A stretch of 42,810 bases of DNA from Candidatus Cloacimonadota bacterium (GCA_002742935.1 PDON01000031.1:1-42810); one strand, 5' to 3'; shown: positions 8,918-17,964, numbered from the stretch's first letter. A program made the numbers and translations. Notes: generated by a model from the sequence alone, not told the origin.

Positions 8918-9583
8918 TTAGTTGTTAGCTCTGTACTCAGCTAAACCTCTAAAGAACATAAGAGTAGTGAACGGTAATACATACTCACCCTCCATAAGTC
9001 TATTGATTGTTCCAAGAATAATCCAAGATTTATCAATATCCTTAATTGTATAATATTTGATAAATATTCTGAAAAGAGCCTGTGAGAACGATTTATACTT
9101 AACTTCATCAACAATCATCTCTGTTGCTTTTGTGAAATAATCTGTACCCTCTTGTGTAAAGAACCACTCTTGATCGGTTCCCGGCTCTCCAAGTTTTAGT
9201 ATAATGTGCTTAATCTCTTTCTCTTCAAACTTAAAATCTTTAAACTCTTCAGTATTGAAAAGAGCGTAGGAATCATTTGTAAAGGCTTCTGCATCTTTAT
9301 CGTAAAGTTTACCCTTTTCAGGATGGTTGTTCATTAGATCTATGGAAGCTTCCATAATAGATTTTTGCATTTCAGGACTACCAAAGATTGTACCTATTTT
9401 TGAAGTTGCCTTCTCTTTTTTTACAGCTTCATGTTCTACGGAGTTTTCAAAATATTTACATCCCAAACATTTCTCTTCATCTCTCATTTTTGCACAACAA
9501 ACCGGACATATAATTCTATCTTCTATCTTACATGATCTTTTACCAATTTTTTTGTTACAAATTGGACATTTAGATTTAGCCAT
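8918..9583 (-). CDS. hypothetical protein with N-terminal Cys-rich zinc-binding motif
   Basis: Unknown function, 221 residues. Residues 6-42 carry eight cysteines (C6, C9, C18, C26, C29, C30, C39, C42) in the pattern CPxC...CPVCC...CxxC, typical of small treble-clef or ribbon zinc modules. The remaining 175 residues are soluble, helical and carry no motif I know. There is no signal peptide. The ATG overlaps nothing: it follows the YgjP stop directly (TAAATG), with AAGGAG inside the YgjP end as its ribosome site. It is the last gene of the four-gene reverse operon. Confidence 0.82.
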   Translation of the reverse strand: MAKSKCPICNKKIGKRSCKIEDRIICPVCCAKMRDEEKCLGCKYFENSVEHEAVKKEKATSKIGTIFGSPEMQKSIMEASIDLMNNHPEKGKLYDKDAEAFTNDSYALFNTEEFKDFKFEEKEIKHIILKLGEPGTDQEWFFTQEGTDYFTKATEMIVDEVKYKSFSQALFRIFIKYYTIKDIDKSWIILGTINRLMEGEYVLPFTTLMFFRGLAEYRANN

Positions 9584-10099
9584 TTAATTCTCCTTAATTT
9601 CGCTCGCTTTTGCCATTAAAAAACCTATAGCTCTCTCCTTTAAAGGATACCTGCTAACTATTTCCCAAAATTTACGACTGTGATCCTGATAAATAAAGTG
9701 TGCCATCTCATGAACTATAACATAATCCAAAACCCATTCAGGATATGTAGAAAGTTTATGGTTCAGAGTTATAACTCCTCTACTTGAGTAGCATATACCC
9801 CAAGATCCTCTACCCATTTTAGTTGAATAATATAACTCAAAATTTGGTAAATTTTCCACAAAAAATTTTTTCTTTAAAAATAGAGCTCTTTCTTTAAGAT
9901 AGTTTTCACTATTTTTTATACTTTTTTTCTTCTCAAAGTTTGATACTGCTTTCTCTATAAAAAAGTTCAGCTCTTCATTACTTATAGATTCTGGAGCCAA
10001 AACAATTATTTCATCATCCTTAATTTGGATCTGAACAGTTTTTCTCCTTTTTTTGGATCTCTTTACTAATATTTTATTGTCTCTTTTCAGCTCCATCAT
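9584..10099 (-). CDS. YgjP-like (DUF45) metallopeptidase
   Basis: Predicted zinc metallopeptidase of the YgjP/WLM-SprT-like group. The zinc motif reads VHEMAH followed by H six residues later (DHS), giving HExxH-x5-H, near the C terminus as usual. The N-terminal strand region (VKRSKKRRKTVQIQI) also fits the family. The reading frame is open to a GTG at 10126, but the family normally begins just before the KRSKRR region, so one of the paired ATGs at 10099 or 10096 is more likely. No clear ribosome site separates them. It overlaps the 3' end of the GWxTD gene by about 25 bases. Cellular target unknown. Confidence 0.87.
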   Translation of the reverse strand: MMELKRDNKILVKRSKKRRKTVQIQIKDDEIIVLAPESISNEELNFFIEKAVSNFEKKKSIKNSENYLKERALFLKKKFFVENLPNFELYYSTKMGRGSWGICYSSRGVITLNHKLSTYPEWVLDYVIVHEMAHFIYQDHSRKFWEIVSRYPLKERAIGFLMAKASEIKEN

Positions 10100-11405
10100 C
10101 AAGTTTTGACTTCCAGTTTTCATCACTTATTTCATTTGGATTATCTGAGTGTATAAGCTTGTATCTTCCATTACCGTGTTTATCTAAAAATACATACTTA
10201 AATCCTGTATTAAAGTATTCCCAAATTTCATGATCTCTCTTATCTCCCGAAAGTGAAGAGATATCTTTTCTATCAGGTTTACCATATTTTATCAAAATTC
10301 TCCCTCTGTCACTTTTCCAACCTTTATTAAATTCAGATCCATAGCGACTGTTTGCTAACTCAACCAAGTATAAAAACTTTGCCCTGATTCCGGGTAAGAC
10401 TTTCTCTTTTTTCTTCCAATAGCCTATAAGAAAGTTTCTGATACCATCTTTACTCAACTTCTTACCAATATTTTTTTCTCTTTCTGTTGCAATACTCATT
10501 ACTTGGTTAAACTCTTCCTCAACTTCACGACTGTTTAACTTTGTAATTGTTGATTCAACCTTATCGACTCCTTTTGTTACATCTTTTGCTATTTTATCAA
10601 CATGTCTATATGTAGTAAAACCAACCTCTCTTTTAAACTCTTTTCCACTTGGGCTTTTCAGTAAAAGAATAAATGTATACATTCCTGTTTTTAGGTTGTG
10701 AACTTTAACTCTGCCTGAATTTATCCTAAACTCATCTTCCGGTGTGAAAAATTTTGGTTCTCCACTCGACACAATTTCACTCTTTGAATTTTTTATTACC
10801 CAATTTACTGAGTATTCTTCTTGAGTAGAGAGATTGTAAAACTCATTATAATAGTAGAGGAAAGGTTTTCTTGTTCCATATATCTTTCTCGGATTTGGAA
10901 GAAGAAACAGACCATTTTTACCAAAATATTCATCACTATTTTTATCTATATCAATACTGGAACAAAGGTCAATACTTGAAATTTTAGCATTATTATAGTT
11001 TTCTACTTTAAAAAGAGATGAAGATTCCGATATTGATAAACTTTCACTCTCTTTAGAGTTTAGATCTTTAACTTCAACATTTAAAGAATATATTCCAGGT
11101 TTCAAAACAAGCTTTGTTATTGTAGGTGTTTCAACTATAGATTTTGTTTCATTATTAGATTTTACTACAACCTTTTCACCCCAAAAATCAGAGGCAATAA
11201 TTTCTCCATTCTGTAAAACTTTAATAGAAACACTAAAAGAAGCTTCCAAATTGTTAAATTTAAGAGAGTAGTTTGGTATAGAAAGATAAAACTCTACCAA
11301 AGAATACTCCTTACCAAATATTCTAAAATCTTTATAGTCCAAATAAAATTTTGGTTTTGAATATAATGCTACAATAAAAATTAAAACTATTAGTATCCTA
11401 TTCAA
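10074..11405 (-). CDS. GWxTD domain-containing secreted protein
   Basis: A 443-residue exported protein whose C terminus carries the GWxTD domain (GWKSD at 362-366, then RGRILIKYGKPD), a domain described in FCB-group genomes and without a known biochemical role. A Sec signal peptide spans about residues 1-17. The middle looks like two beta-sandwich modules (about 30-130 and 140-265). The start is TTG at 11405: AGGAGG, inside the end of the upstream NlpC/P60 gene, lies five bases before it, and TTGA overlaps that gene's TGA stop. This is clear translational coupling. Last residues overlap the YgjP start. Confidence 0.9.
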   Translation of the reverse strand: MNRILIVLIFIVALYSKPKFYLDYKDFRIFGKEYSLVEFYLSIPNYSLKFNNLEASFSVSIKVLQNGEIIASDFWGEKVVVKSNNETKSIVETPTITKLVLKPGIYSLNVEVKDLNSKESESLSISESSSLFKVENYNNAKISSIDLCSSIDIDKNSDEYFGKNGLFLLPNPRKIYGTRKPFLYYYNEFYNLSTQEEYSVNWVIKNSKSEIVSSGEPKFFTPEDEFRINSGRVKVHNLKTGMYTFILLLKSPSGKEFKREVGFTTYRHVDKIAKDVTKGVDKVESTITKLNSREVEEEFNQVMSIATEREKNIGKKLSKDGIRNFLIGYWKKKEKVLPGIRAKFLYLVELANSRYGSEFNKGWKSDRGRILIKYGKPDRKDISSLSGDKRDHEIWEYFNTGFKYVFLDKHGNGRYKLIHSDNPNEISDENWKSKLDDGAEKRQ

Positions 11406-11959
11406 AGAAACCTCCTCGCTCCTGCATAACTTCTTCTATAATAATCATTGTCTAAATTTGAAATTGTAACTCCACTCGATACTGAAGCATGAGTAAACTT
11501 ATTTCCCTTAATATATATACCAACATGATTAATTCTGCTACTATTTATTTTAAAAAAAACCAAATCCCCTGCTCTTAAATCTCTTTTAGAAACAGAATGA
11601 CCTTTGCTAAATTGAGTTCTAGATGTTCTGGGAAGGTTATAATTAAAAGCCTCTTTATACACCCTTTGTACATAACTGCTACAATCAAACCCTATTTTAG
11701 GGTTAGTTGATCCATATTTATAATTAGTACCCCAATATTTACGAATGAGCTTATCAAGCTTAGAAGGTATTGAAGAGCTGTTACCTGAATATCTTTCACT
11801 ATCTCTTTTATAGCTCCAACTTTTTTTCTGTTTACCAAACTTCTCACCCTCTCCTTTTACAGCTACCTTAACAGATTTTTTCCTACTATAACTTTTTCTA
11901 GTAACAGGAGTACAGGAGAGGAAGCTTAATATAAATATTGTAATAACAATAAATTTCAT
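11402..11959 (-). CDS. NlpC/P60 (C40) cell-wall hydrolase lipoprotein
   Basis: Predicted gamma-D-glutamyl-diamino acid endopeptidase that cuts peptidoglycan stem peptides. The catalytic Cys is C93 in FDCSSYV, with H145 (NHVGIY) and H157 (THAS) as the histidines. The lipobox LSFLSC puts the lipidated cysteine at residue 16, so the protein should be anchored in a membrane facing the periplasm. The linker at 20-65 is basic and Ser-rich. It is first in the reverse operon with GWxTD, YgjP and the Cys-rich gene, and is divergent from the lysine exporter genes. Confidence 0.94.
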   Translation of the reverse strand: MKFIVITIFILSFLSCTPVTRKSYSRKKSVKVAVKGEGEKFGKQKKSWSYKRDSERYSGNSSSIPSKLDKLIRKYWGTNYKYGSTNPKIGFDCSSYVQRVYKEAFNYNLPRTSRTQFSKGHSVSKRDLRAGDLVFFKINSSRINHVGIYIKGNKFTHASVSSGVTISNLDNDYYRRSYAGARRFL

Positions 11960-12086
11960 GTGTTACCTTGTTTGAGTAATGATAAAACTCTAACTTTGAA
12001 GATTAATAACAGTTTCATAATTAACTATGCTTAAACCAAGATAAAGCTTTCCTATCTTAAGTTAAGAATAATATAGAAAAAAATAG

Positions 12087-12134
12087 CCATAAGTTCCAAT
12101 ACTAAAATATTTTAATATCTTTGTACACTTATGG
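12087..12134. promoter_or_regulatory. terminator-like hairpin between NlpC/P60 and lysO genes
   Basis: Perfect inverted repeat CCATAAGT (12087-12094) and ACTTATGG (12127-12134) with a 32-base loop. It is followed by T5 on the forward strand and, on the reverse strand, by CTATTTTTTT, so it could terminate both ways. It sits upstream of both divergent genes, which suggests a leader/attenuator or a short transcript rather than an ordinary gene end. The long loop weakens the call. Confidence 0.4.
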
Positions 12135-12174
12135 TTTTTATAAATGAGAAAATGTTTTATTTTTTTAAAGAGGT

Positions 12175-12218
12175 AAAATAATATTTCTTTCAACCGAGAA
12201 AGTTAAATATATTATTTT
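12175..12218 (+). promoter_or_regulatory. long inverted repeat just upstream of lysO
   Basis: AAAATAATAT (12175-12184) pairs perfectly with ATATTATTTT (12209-12218). Inside it CTTTC (12187-12191) pairs with GAAAG (12198-12202). The structure ends eight bases before the ribosome site (TTGGAG) of the first lysO gene. It could be an RNA leader hairpin controlling translation or an operator. It does not match the lysine riboswitch. Confidence 0.4.
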
Positions 12219-12235
12219 AAAATTTTGGAGATTTT

Positions 12236-12517
12236 ATGCTAAGTGTAATTGTAATTGTTTCCGTTGGTATGATTCTAGGATTTATACTAAGAGAGAAAAC
12301 CAAAGTTTTTGTTATCAATGAAAAACTTGTTATGTATGCTATATATCTATTGCTACTTTTTTTAGGTATATCTGTAGGTAGTAATGAAAAGATTATGTCA
12401 AACTTAGATATGATAGGTATTAAGGTTATAACAATTACCGTTGGAGCCGTAACAGGCAGTATTATATTCTCTTGGATCCTGTTTAATTATATGTTTAGAG
12501 GTAAAGATGAAAAGTAG
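12236..12517 (+). CDS. lysO: LysO family lysine exporter, N-terminal half
   Basis: First part of a LysO/YbjE (DUF340) exporter, which in E. coli is a single protein of about 299 residues that pumps out L-lysine. This 93-residue gene has three hydrophobic helices (about 1-16, 28-45, 60-88) and corresponds to the N-terminal membrane segments. TTGGAG lies five bases before ATG. The downstream gene overlaps it by 11 bases and supplies the rest, so the two chains presumably assemble into one carrier. Split LysO genes are also known in other lineages such as Bacteroides, so this need not be a frameshift: both parts have their own start and ribosome site. Confidence 0.83.
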   Translation: MLSVIVIVSVGMILGFILREKTKVFVINEKLVMYAIYLLLLFLGISVGSNEKIMSNLDMIGIKVITITVGAVTGSIIFSWILFNYMFRGKDEK

Positions 12518-13121
12518 TTTAAAAATAGTTACTATTTTTATGTTTGGTGTTTTTATCTCATTCTATATTAAGAATAATTTTATTGTAAAAACCTTCTCTA
12601 TAGTTGAAGAGTATGATTTAACTACATATATACTATACATTTTAATGTTTCTCGTGGGGTTTGGGATAGGCGGAGATACAAAATCTTGGAGAGTATTAAA
12701 AGAGTTTAATATCAAAATTATTTTAGTTCCTATTGTTATAATAGCAGGTTCTCTTTTGGGAGGTTTACTTTTTGGAATTATAACCAATAGTTTTACAATA
12801 AAAGATTCCTTGGCTGTCTCTTCGGGTCTTGGTTACTACAGTTTATCAAGTATAATTATTACAGAATCAGTAGGAGAAACACTTGGAACTATAGCACTTC
12901 TGTCAAATATTCTTAGAGAACTTATAACTTTAATCTTTACACCTTTAATGGTAAAATATTTTGGAAAGCTTGCTCCTATTGCTTCTGGAGGGGCTACCTC
13001 TATGGATACTACTCTTCCCATTATATCCAAATATGTTGGAAAAGATTATGCTGTTATTTCTATCTTTAGTGGAACAATATTGACTATAGCTGTTCCTATA
13101 CTGGTTTCAATTATGGTTTAA
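12507..13121 (+). CDS. lysO: LysO family lysine exporter, C-terminal half
   Basis: Second part of the split LysO exporter, 204 residues with about five membrane helices. The conserved LysO core is visible as SSGLGYYSLSSIII, LLSNILRELI and GGATSMDTTLPII. The ATG at 12507 has AGAGGT just upstream inside the first gene, and the 11-base overlap implies coupled translation. A hairpin follows at 13135. Function as amino-acid (probably lysine) exporter is inferred from the family; no lysine metabolism gene is next to it. Confidence 0.88.
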   Translation: MKSSLKIVTIFMFGVFISFYIKNNFIVKTFSIVEEYDLTTYILYILMFLVGFGIGGDTKSWRVLKEFNIKIILVPIVIIAGSLLGGLLFGIITNSFTIKDSLAVSSGLGYYSLSSIIITESVGETLGTIALLSNILRELITLIFTPLMVKYFGKLAPIASGGATSMDTTLPIISKYVGKDYAVISIFSGTILTIAVPILVSIMV

Positions 13122-13134
13122 ATTCTATGGTGGA

Positions 13135-13184
13135 TAAACCCTAATTTGGGTTTACTGATAAGAGTTTCTTTGAGTTACTCAAAG
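13135..13184 (+). terminator. two hairpins after lysO, probable terminator
   Basis: TAAACCC (13135-13141) pairs with GGGTTTA (13148-13154), loop of six. Closely behind, CTTTGAG (13168-13174) pairs with CTCAAAG (13178-13184) and is followed by a T-rich stretch (TTTCTACTTTC). Either could end the lysO transcript; neither has a long T-run. Confidence 0.45.
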
Positions 13185-13316
13185 TTTCTACTTTCATATT
13201 ACTCATAAACTTTATAATCAAACTTGTTTAATCTAAAAATAGTCTTGGTTTGACATAATTGTTTATCTAATATTTAGCATAATAAATAAAGTATTACATA
13301 CAACTATGTCGATCAT

Positions 13317-13392
13317 TCCGGGAAAAGTTTTAAGATTTTACAAAATTTATAAACTTTTTTGGGCATTTCTTTTATAACCAAAAGAAACAAAA
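13317..13392 (-). repeat. dispersed inverted repeat family A, copy 1
   Basis: The reverse complement of this stretch matches 29411-29502. The best block is AAAAAGTTTATA, then ATTTTG, then AAAATCTTAAAACTTTTC with few changes, followed by a weaker match to ATnGACA(C/T)A(A/G)TTGTAT. The block is itself a hairpin: AAAAGTTT (13323-13330) pairs with AAACTTTT (13351-13358). A second perfect stem, TTTCTTTT / AAAAGAAA, lies at about 13366-13387. It fills the gap between lysO and the ABC operon. Confidence 0.6.
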
Positions 13393-13412
13393 CTTTTTAA
13401 AATAGACTTTGA

Positions 13413-14123
13413 TTAAAACTCACTTATCAGATTAGAGTATGATAGATCTTTCTTTAAGATCTCTTTTTCAATTTTACCATCTTTTATACATATAACTCTA
13501 CTACAAACTTGAGAAAGAGGTTGTAGGTCGTGAGATGAGATTAAAAAAGTTGTACTATTCTCAATATTCTGTTTAGTTATTATCTCTTGCAAGGCAATTA
13601 CTGATCCCGGATCTAAATTTGCAAAAGGCTCATCTAATATAATAGTAGTTGGATTAAATATAAAAGTACCAATTATTCCAACCTTCTTCTTATTTCCTTC
13701 CGAAAGATTTTTTATCTCCTTCTTAGAGTAGATTAAATCTTTATCAATAAACTTATTAAAGACAGATAACCTTTCCTCTAAAACCTTAGATGAAACTTTT
13801 TTAATATTAGCAATAAAACTAAAATACTCATAAGGGTATAGATGATTTATTAAAAACTTACTATCTATATAAATCCCTATATCCTCTTTCCATTTATCAG
13901 ATTTATAAATATCAAATCCATTAACAAAAATTTCTCCACTATCAGACTTTATAAGATTTGAAAGAAGACTAAGCATTGTGGTTTTGCCTACCCCATTATT
14001 TCCTATAACTCCAACAATTTCACCTTGATCTACTCTGAACGAATCAATACTTAGTTTAAAATTTTCATAAGTTTTTACGATATTAGAAAATTTAACTACC
14101 GGAGAGTTTTTCTCTGATTTCAT
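13413..14123 (-). CDS. ABC transporter ATP-binding protein
   Basis: Nucleotide-binding subunit of 236 residues. Walker A is GNNGVGKT (41-48), the signature is LSEGN (140-144), Walker B ends IILDEPFANLDP with D164 and E165, and the switch His is in ISSHD. It partners the permease encoded directly upstream, overlapping its 3' end by 32 bases. The ATG at 14123 is supported by AAGGAAAG inside the permease gene. The pair forms an ABC-2 type exporter; the substrate is unknown. Confidence 0.93.
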   Translation of the reverse strand: MKSEKNSPVVKFSNIVKTYENFKLSIDSFRVDQGEIVGVIGNNGVGKTTMLSLLSNLIKSDSGEIFVNGFDIYKSDKWKEDIGIYIDSKFLINHLYPYEYFSFIANIKKVSSKVLEERLSVFNKFIDKDLIYSKKEIKNLSEGNKKKVGIIGTFIFNPTTIILDEPFANLDPGSVIALQEIITKQNIENSTTFLISSHDLQPLSQVCSRVICIKDGKIEKEILKKDLSYSNLISEF

Positions 14124-15648
14124 ATAACTTTCCTTTATGATATTTTATTAAGATTACTAATATTTTTTTGAAAAGTAGGATTATGAAAAAAGATAGAACA
14201 AGCCATATAAAGATATGTTTTTTCATAATATCACTATCAACTATAATCTTAGATGAAACAAAATCAAGATCTACTACAAAAATAAGAAGATACACTATTG
14301 GAACAAAGGTAGATAACCCAAAAATAACCCCTCTAAAAAGAGAAAAATTATTCTCAGAGAAACTATTATAAGAAAAATCTTTATACTTTCTAGGAATAAC
14401 TATGTGTAAAAAGTAGACAAGAATATGGTTGAAAATCAGATAGTATACTACACAAAAAAGAGGAATTAGAATATTGATTTCTGATATGTTAATAATAACT
14501 ATAGATGATACTATATAGAAGAATAAAATAGTAAAAAGATAGATATAATATTTTGAAAGGAAGAAACGGAATCTATCTATATTAATAGTGCTTAGAAAAT
14601 CCATATAGTTATTATCCAGATCGAGATCTCTTAATAAATTTATGCTTCCGGTAATGGCTCCAAGGGAGAAAGGTAACATAAAAAATATCTTGAAATCTGA
14701 ACCTCTAGGAATAAAGACAATTAAAGAGATAACAAAAAATATAACTCCGTGTCCTAATCGTTTCTGTTTTAGAAGTTCAAACTTTAAAAATGGGATAACA
14801 CCCTCAAATCTTTCTGCCTTTATTTCCTTCTTTCTTTGGGTGTAAGGTATCCTAGTTTTAAAGGTTAAAGTATTGATTTTTAATAGAGAAAAAATATTTT
14901 TATCTCTTTTCCTTTTCTTTGGAAAAAAGGATTGATCTTCAGAGAGAAGTATATCTTTAAATAGATTAAACATTAATCTATTCAATAGAGGAAGAGATAA
15001 GAGCAGAACTACTAAAAATACATATTGTTTATCTATAATCTCTTTAGTGATTAGATTTAGATTATACCTATATGACAGATAATTAATAATACTAAGAGAG
15101 AATAAAAATACCCCTAAAAAAGCTAGTTTTAAAGTTATCTTTTTTATAAATTTATATCTTAGTTTAATAAAAGTAACTATAAGGGTATGCAATACCATTA
15201 ATAAGCCCATATTGAGATAAAAAATAATAGTCTCAGTAAAAGGCAAGCTATGGTATAGATTTCTATACCAGATAAGAGTAAAATGGGATAAAACTACACT
15301 ATCAACTACAAAGAAAGATAATAAAGTTTTAAATATTTGAAACGAGATAAGGGTTCTACTGCCTATAGGAAAGATAGAGTACCTTTTTAAGGAGTAGAGA
15401 TCTATAAATTTAAATTTATAGAAAGATATAAGGGTTAAGATAATTATTAAAGAGGATAAGTTTTTATCAGAATGTATAAAAATATCTATAATTTCAGAAT
15501 TAGAGATAACTCTTGCAATAAATAATATCAATAAATTTGAGAAAGAAAACAGCAAAAAGATTAGAAGATCCATTATACCTTTATCAAATCTATAAGCTCC
15601 TCTTAAAAGGGCTTTAAACTCTACTTTAGTTAATTCAAATATTTTCAT
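14092..15648 (-). CDS. ABC-2 type permease, DUF5687-like
   Basis: Integral membrane protein of 518 residues with roughly twelve hydrophobic segments in two groups (about 25-235 and 295-510), joined by a basic cytoplasmic loop near 240-285. The start MKIFELTKVEFKALLRG and overall plan resemble DUF5687-type permeases, which are usually paired with an ABC ATPase, as here. No domain marks a substrate. It is first of the two-gene operon. Start ATG 15648 has only a weak ribosome site. Confidence 0.82.
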   Translation of the reverse strand: MKIFELTKVEFKALLRGAYRFDKGIMDLLIFLLFSFSNLLILFIARVISNSEIIDIFIHSDKNLSSLIIILTLISFYKFKFIDLYSLKRYSIFPIGSRTLISFQIFKTLLSFFVVDSVVLSHFTLIWYRNLYHSLPFTETIIFYLNMGLLMVLHTLIVTFIKLRYKFIKKITLKLAFLGVFLFSLSIINYLSYRYNLNLITKEIIDKQYVFLVVLLLSLPLLNRLMFNLFKDILLSEDQSFFPKKRKRDKNIFSLLKINTLTFKTRIPYTQRKKEIKAERFEGVIPFLKFELLKQKRLGHGVIFFVISLIVFIPRGSDFKIFFMLPFSLGAITGSINLLRDLDLDNNYMDFLSTINIDRFRFFLSKYYIYLFTILFFYIVSSIVIINISEINILIPLFCVVYYLIFNHILVYFLHIVIPRKYKDFSYNSFSENNFSLFRGVIFGLSTFVPIVYLLIFVVDLDFVSSKIIVDSDIMKKHIFIWLVLSFFIILLFKKILVILIKYHKGKLYEIREKLSGS

Positions 15649-15765
15649 CTATCATAACTTTTTTATAGATTATTATACTTCTATATCATCAGCAATTAAT
15701 ATAAATAATTTCTATGTAAAAATTAAAACCACCAAAGTAAATTTATTAAAAAAAACTAAACCAAC

Positions 15766-17964
15766 CTAGTCCAATCTTCTTCCAAGATTGAAATTTGAGT
15801 AGTTATCTATATCTCCCGTTTTAATCCTTTTTATATCAGATTCAGGAGAACTGCTATACTTTAAATCAGCTATAAGATTTTTAACCCTCATCTCCGAAAG
15901 ATCAATACCTTTAATAGAGAAATACTCTTTGCTCTCAAAACTCGTAATAGATCTGTAATTTGAAGTAACCATTTCTGTTCCAATCCTATCCTTAAACTCA
16001 GATCCATCTCTATGGTTTTTTTCATCAACTCTGGAGTAGAATAGAGGAACTCTAGAATAAACGGTAAAATCTATACTATATAAAGAATCGGATAGGTTTT
16101 TAAGAGAATCTTTATCCAGCTCTTGTGATATATGTATAGATTTTAAACCCTTTTTTAGTAGAAAATCTGCTGCGAATTGATTAAATGGAGAAAAACCAAT
16201 ACCACCAATGAGAGAAAATCTATCTCCTGCTAATCCAAATTGTGAAATATCATTTATCTCCAAAGTAGATATTTTTATATCTACACTATTTAGTTTATTT
16301 TTTATATCTAAAAATTCATTCTCAAAAAGTATAGGGAATATAGAGAGTATAATCTCCCCCTTAAATCTTTTTGCAAAATTGTTGACAATATCAATATCTT
16401 CATCAAATCTATCAATTATAACACGATCAATATTGGGAGCCCAATCCTTAATTTGATGAGGTAAAACCCTTATTGTATTAATGTTTGAAAAGATAATAGG
16501 GATACCTTTATCCCAATCCTTACCCTTTTTATTTATGTATGAAAATCTATCCTCACTGAGCTTAGGAAGTTGATCTCTATTTCTTTTTATATGGAGAGCA
16601 AGATTTGATGTAAGATCCTTTACTAAATTGTTTATTTGAGATTTTGATACCAATATATCTTGATCCATTTCGAGGTTTCCCAACCTATATCCACTTATCC
16701 CTTCGAGGAGTATATTTTCAATATTTGATAGATAAACACCTCTTGAAGCCTTTACAACCTTTTTTATTTTTACTTCAAGATCAAAGCTTCCATACTTTGT
16801 AGAAACTATTGCTTTAAGCTTTCCATTATCAATATTTAGAGAGAGATTAAACTTATAGTCAGGAATAATCTTTTTTGTATTTGATGCAACAACAACTTCA
16901 TAAACTTTTGAGCCAATAGGGAACTCTTTTTCGCTAAATATATAAAGCTTATCATCAGAAAGTTTTGGTTCTAGTATAATCCCTTGAAAGATACCATTAT
17001 TGGTCACTCTTAAACTTTTATCAAGTGTATCAACCTCTCTATCCAATTTAAATTTAGAATCTTTATATTCTACTATAGTACCAATATATCTACCAAACTC
17101 CTTTTTATTATCAGATGTAAGATCTGTTCTGCTCTTTACAAAACCTGTAGCTTGATCTCTACCACTATAGAGGGAAAGTTTACTCTTTCTTACACTATCA
17201 ATCTCTCCTTCGAGAGCCTCTCTATATATTTTTGTTACATCTCCAACCCATTTAGGATTTTTTAATCTTCCCTCAATCTTTAAAGATGCTATATCTAGCT
17301 TTTTAAGGTAGGCTATTTCATCAATTAGATTGAGATCTTTCATAGAAAAGAAGGAGCCTTTTTCTCCATCTCTACTATATTTTAACCTACAAGGAGCTTG
17401 ACAGCTACCCCTATTTGCAGATTTTCCTCCAACCCAACTGGAAAGGTAACATCTTCCAGAAAAGGAGAAACACATAGAACCTTGAGCAAAAATTTCAATT
17501 TCAAGATCCTCTTTTGAACATACAATAATCTCTTCATAGTTTAGTTCACGAGCCAAAATAACCCTTGTAGCACCTAATTTTTTACACTCCTTAATTCCAA
17601 AGCTATTGGAAGTCCCAAACTGTGTACTTAAATGAAACTCAATATTTGGATAAAACCTTTTAAGTATATCTATAAGACCAAAATCTTTTACAATAACAGC
17701 ATCTATACCTACTTGAGAAAGAAACTCCAAAACCCTAAACAGCTTTTCAAACTCATTTGGTTTAAAATCAATGTTTAGAGTAACATATATTTTAACATTC
17801 TTTCTCTTTGCAAACTCTCTTGCTCTTTCATACTCTTTTAATGAAAAATTTGAGGCAGGTTTTCTTGCATTAAATGATTTTAAACCTAAATATACAGCAT
17901 TTGCACCATTGTTTACAGCTTCAATAAAGCTTTCATATGACCCCGAAGGTGATAAAAGTTCCAT
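15766..17964 (-). CDS. U32 family protein (RlhA/YdcP-like)
   Basis: U32 'peptidase' of 732 residues. The N-terminal TIM-barrel-like U32 domain shows STQFGTSNSFGIK and the four conserved cysteines C165, C172, C188 and C192 (SFSGRCYLSSW...GSCQAPCR), which bind an Fe-S cluster in characterised members. The long C-terminal half fits the DUF3656-containing group that includes E. coli RlhA, which hydroxylates 23S rRNA at C2501. An rRNA or tRNA hydroxylation role is thus more likely than proteolysis, but this is inferred from family size and layout. It appears monocistronic. Confidence 0.87.
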   Translation of the reverse strand: MELLSPSGSYESFIEAVNNGANAVYLGLKSFNARKPASNFSLKEYERAREFAKRKNVKIYVTLNIDFKPNEFEKLFRVLEFLSQVGIDAVIVKDFGLIDILKRFYPNIEFHLSTQFGTSNSFGIKECKKLGATRVILARELNYEEIIVCSKEDLEIEIFAQGSMCFSFSGRCYLSSWVGGKSANRGSCQAPCRLKYSRDGEKGSFFSMKDLNLIDEIAYLKKLDIASLKIEGRLKNPKWVGDVTKIYREALEGEIDSVRKSKLSLYSGRDQATGFVKSRTDLTSDNKKEFGRYIGTIVEYKDSKFKLDREVDTLDKSLRVTNNGIFQGIILEPKLSDDKLYIFSEKEFPIGSKVYEVVVASNTKKIIPDYKFNLSLNIDNGKLKAIVSTKYGSFDLEVKIKKVVKASRGVYLSNIENILLEGISGYRLGNLEMDQDILVSKSQINNLVKDLTSNLALHIKRNRDQLPKLSEDRFSYINKKGKDWDKGIPIIFSNINTIRVLPHQIKDWAPNIDRVIIDRFDEDIDIVNNFAKRFKGEIILSIFPILFENEFLDIKNKLNSVDIKISTLEINDISQFGLAGDRFSLIGGIGFSPFNQFAADFLLKKGLKSIHISQELDKDSLKNLSDSLYSIDFTVYSRVPLFYSRVDEKNHRDGSEFKDRIGTEMVTSNYRSITSFESKEYFSIKGIDLSEMRVKNLIADLKYSSSPESDIKRIKTGDIDNYSNFNLGRRLD

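Noticed and set aside
11960..12235. Lysine riboswitch or T-box ahead of lysO
   Set aside because: The conserved core sequences of both classes are absent; only simple hairpins are present.
12236..13121. Frameshift splitting one lysO gene
   Set aside because: Both halves have their own start and ribosome site, and split LysO genes occur elsewhere, so a natural two-gene form is more likely.
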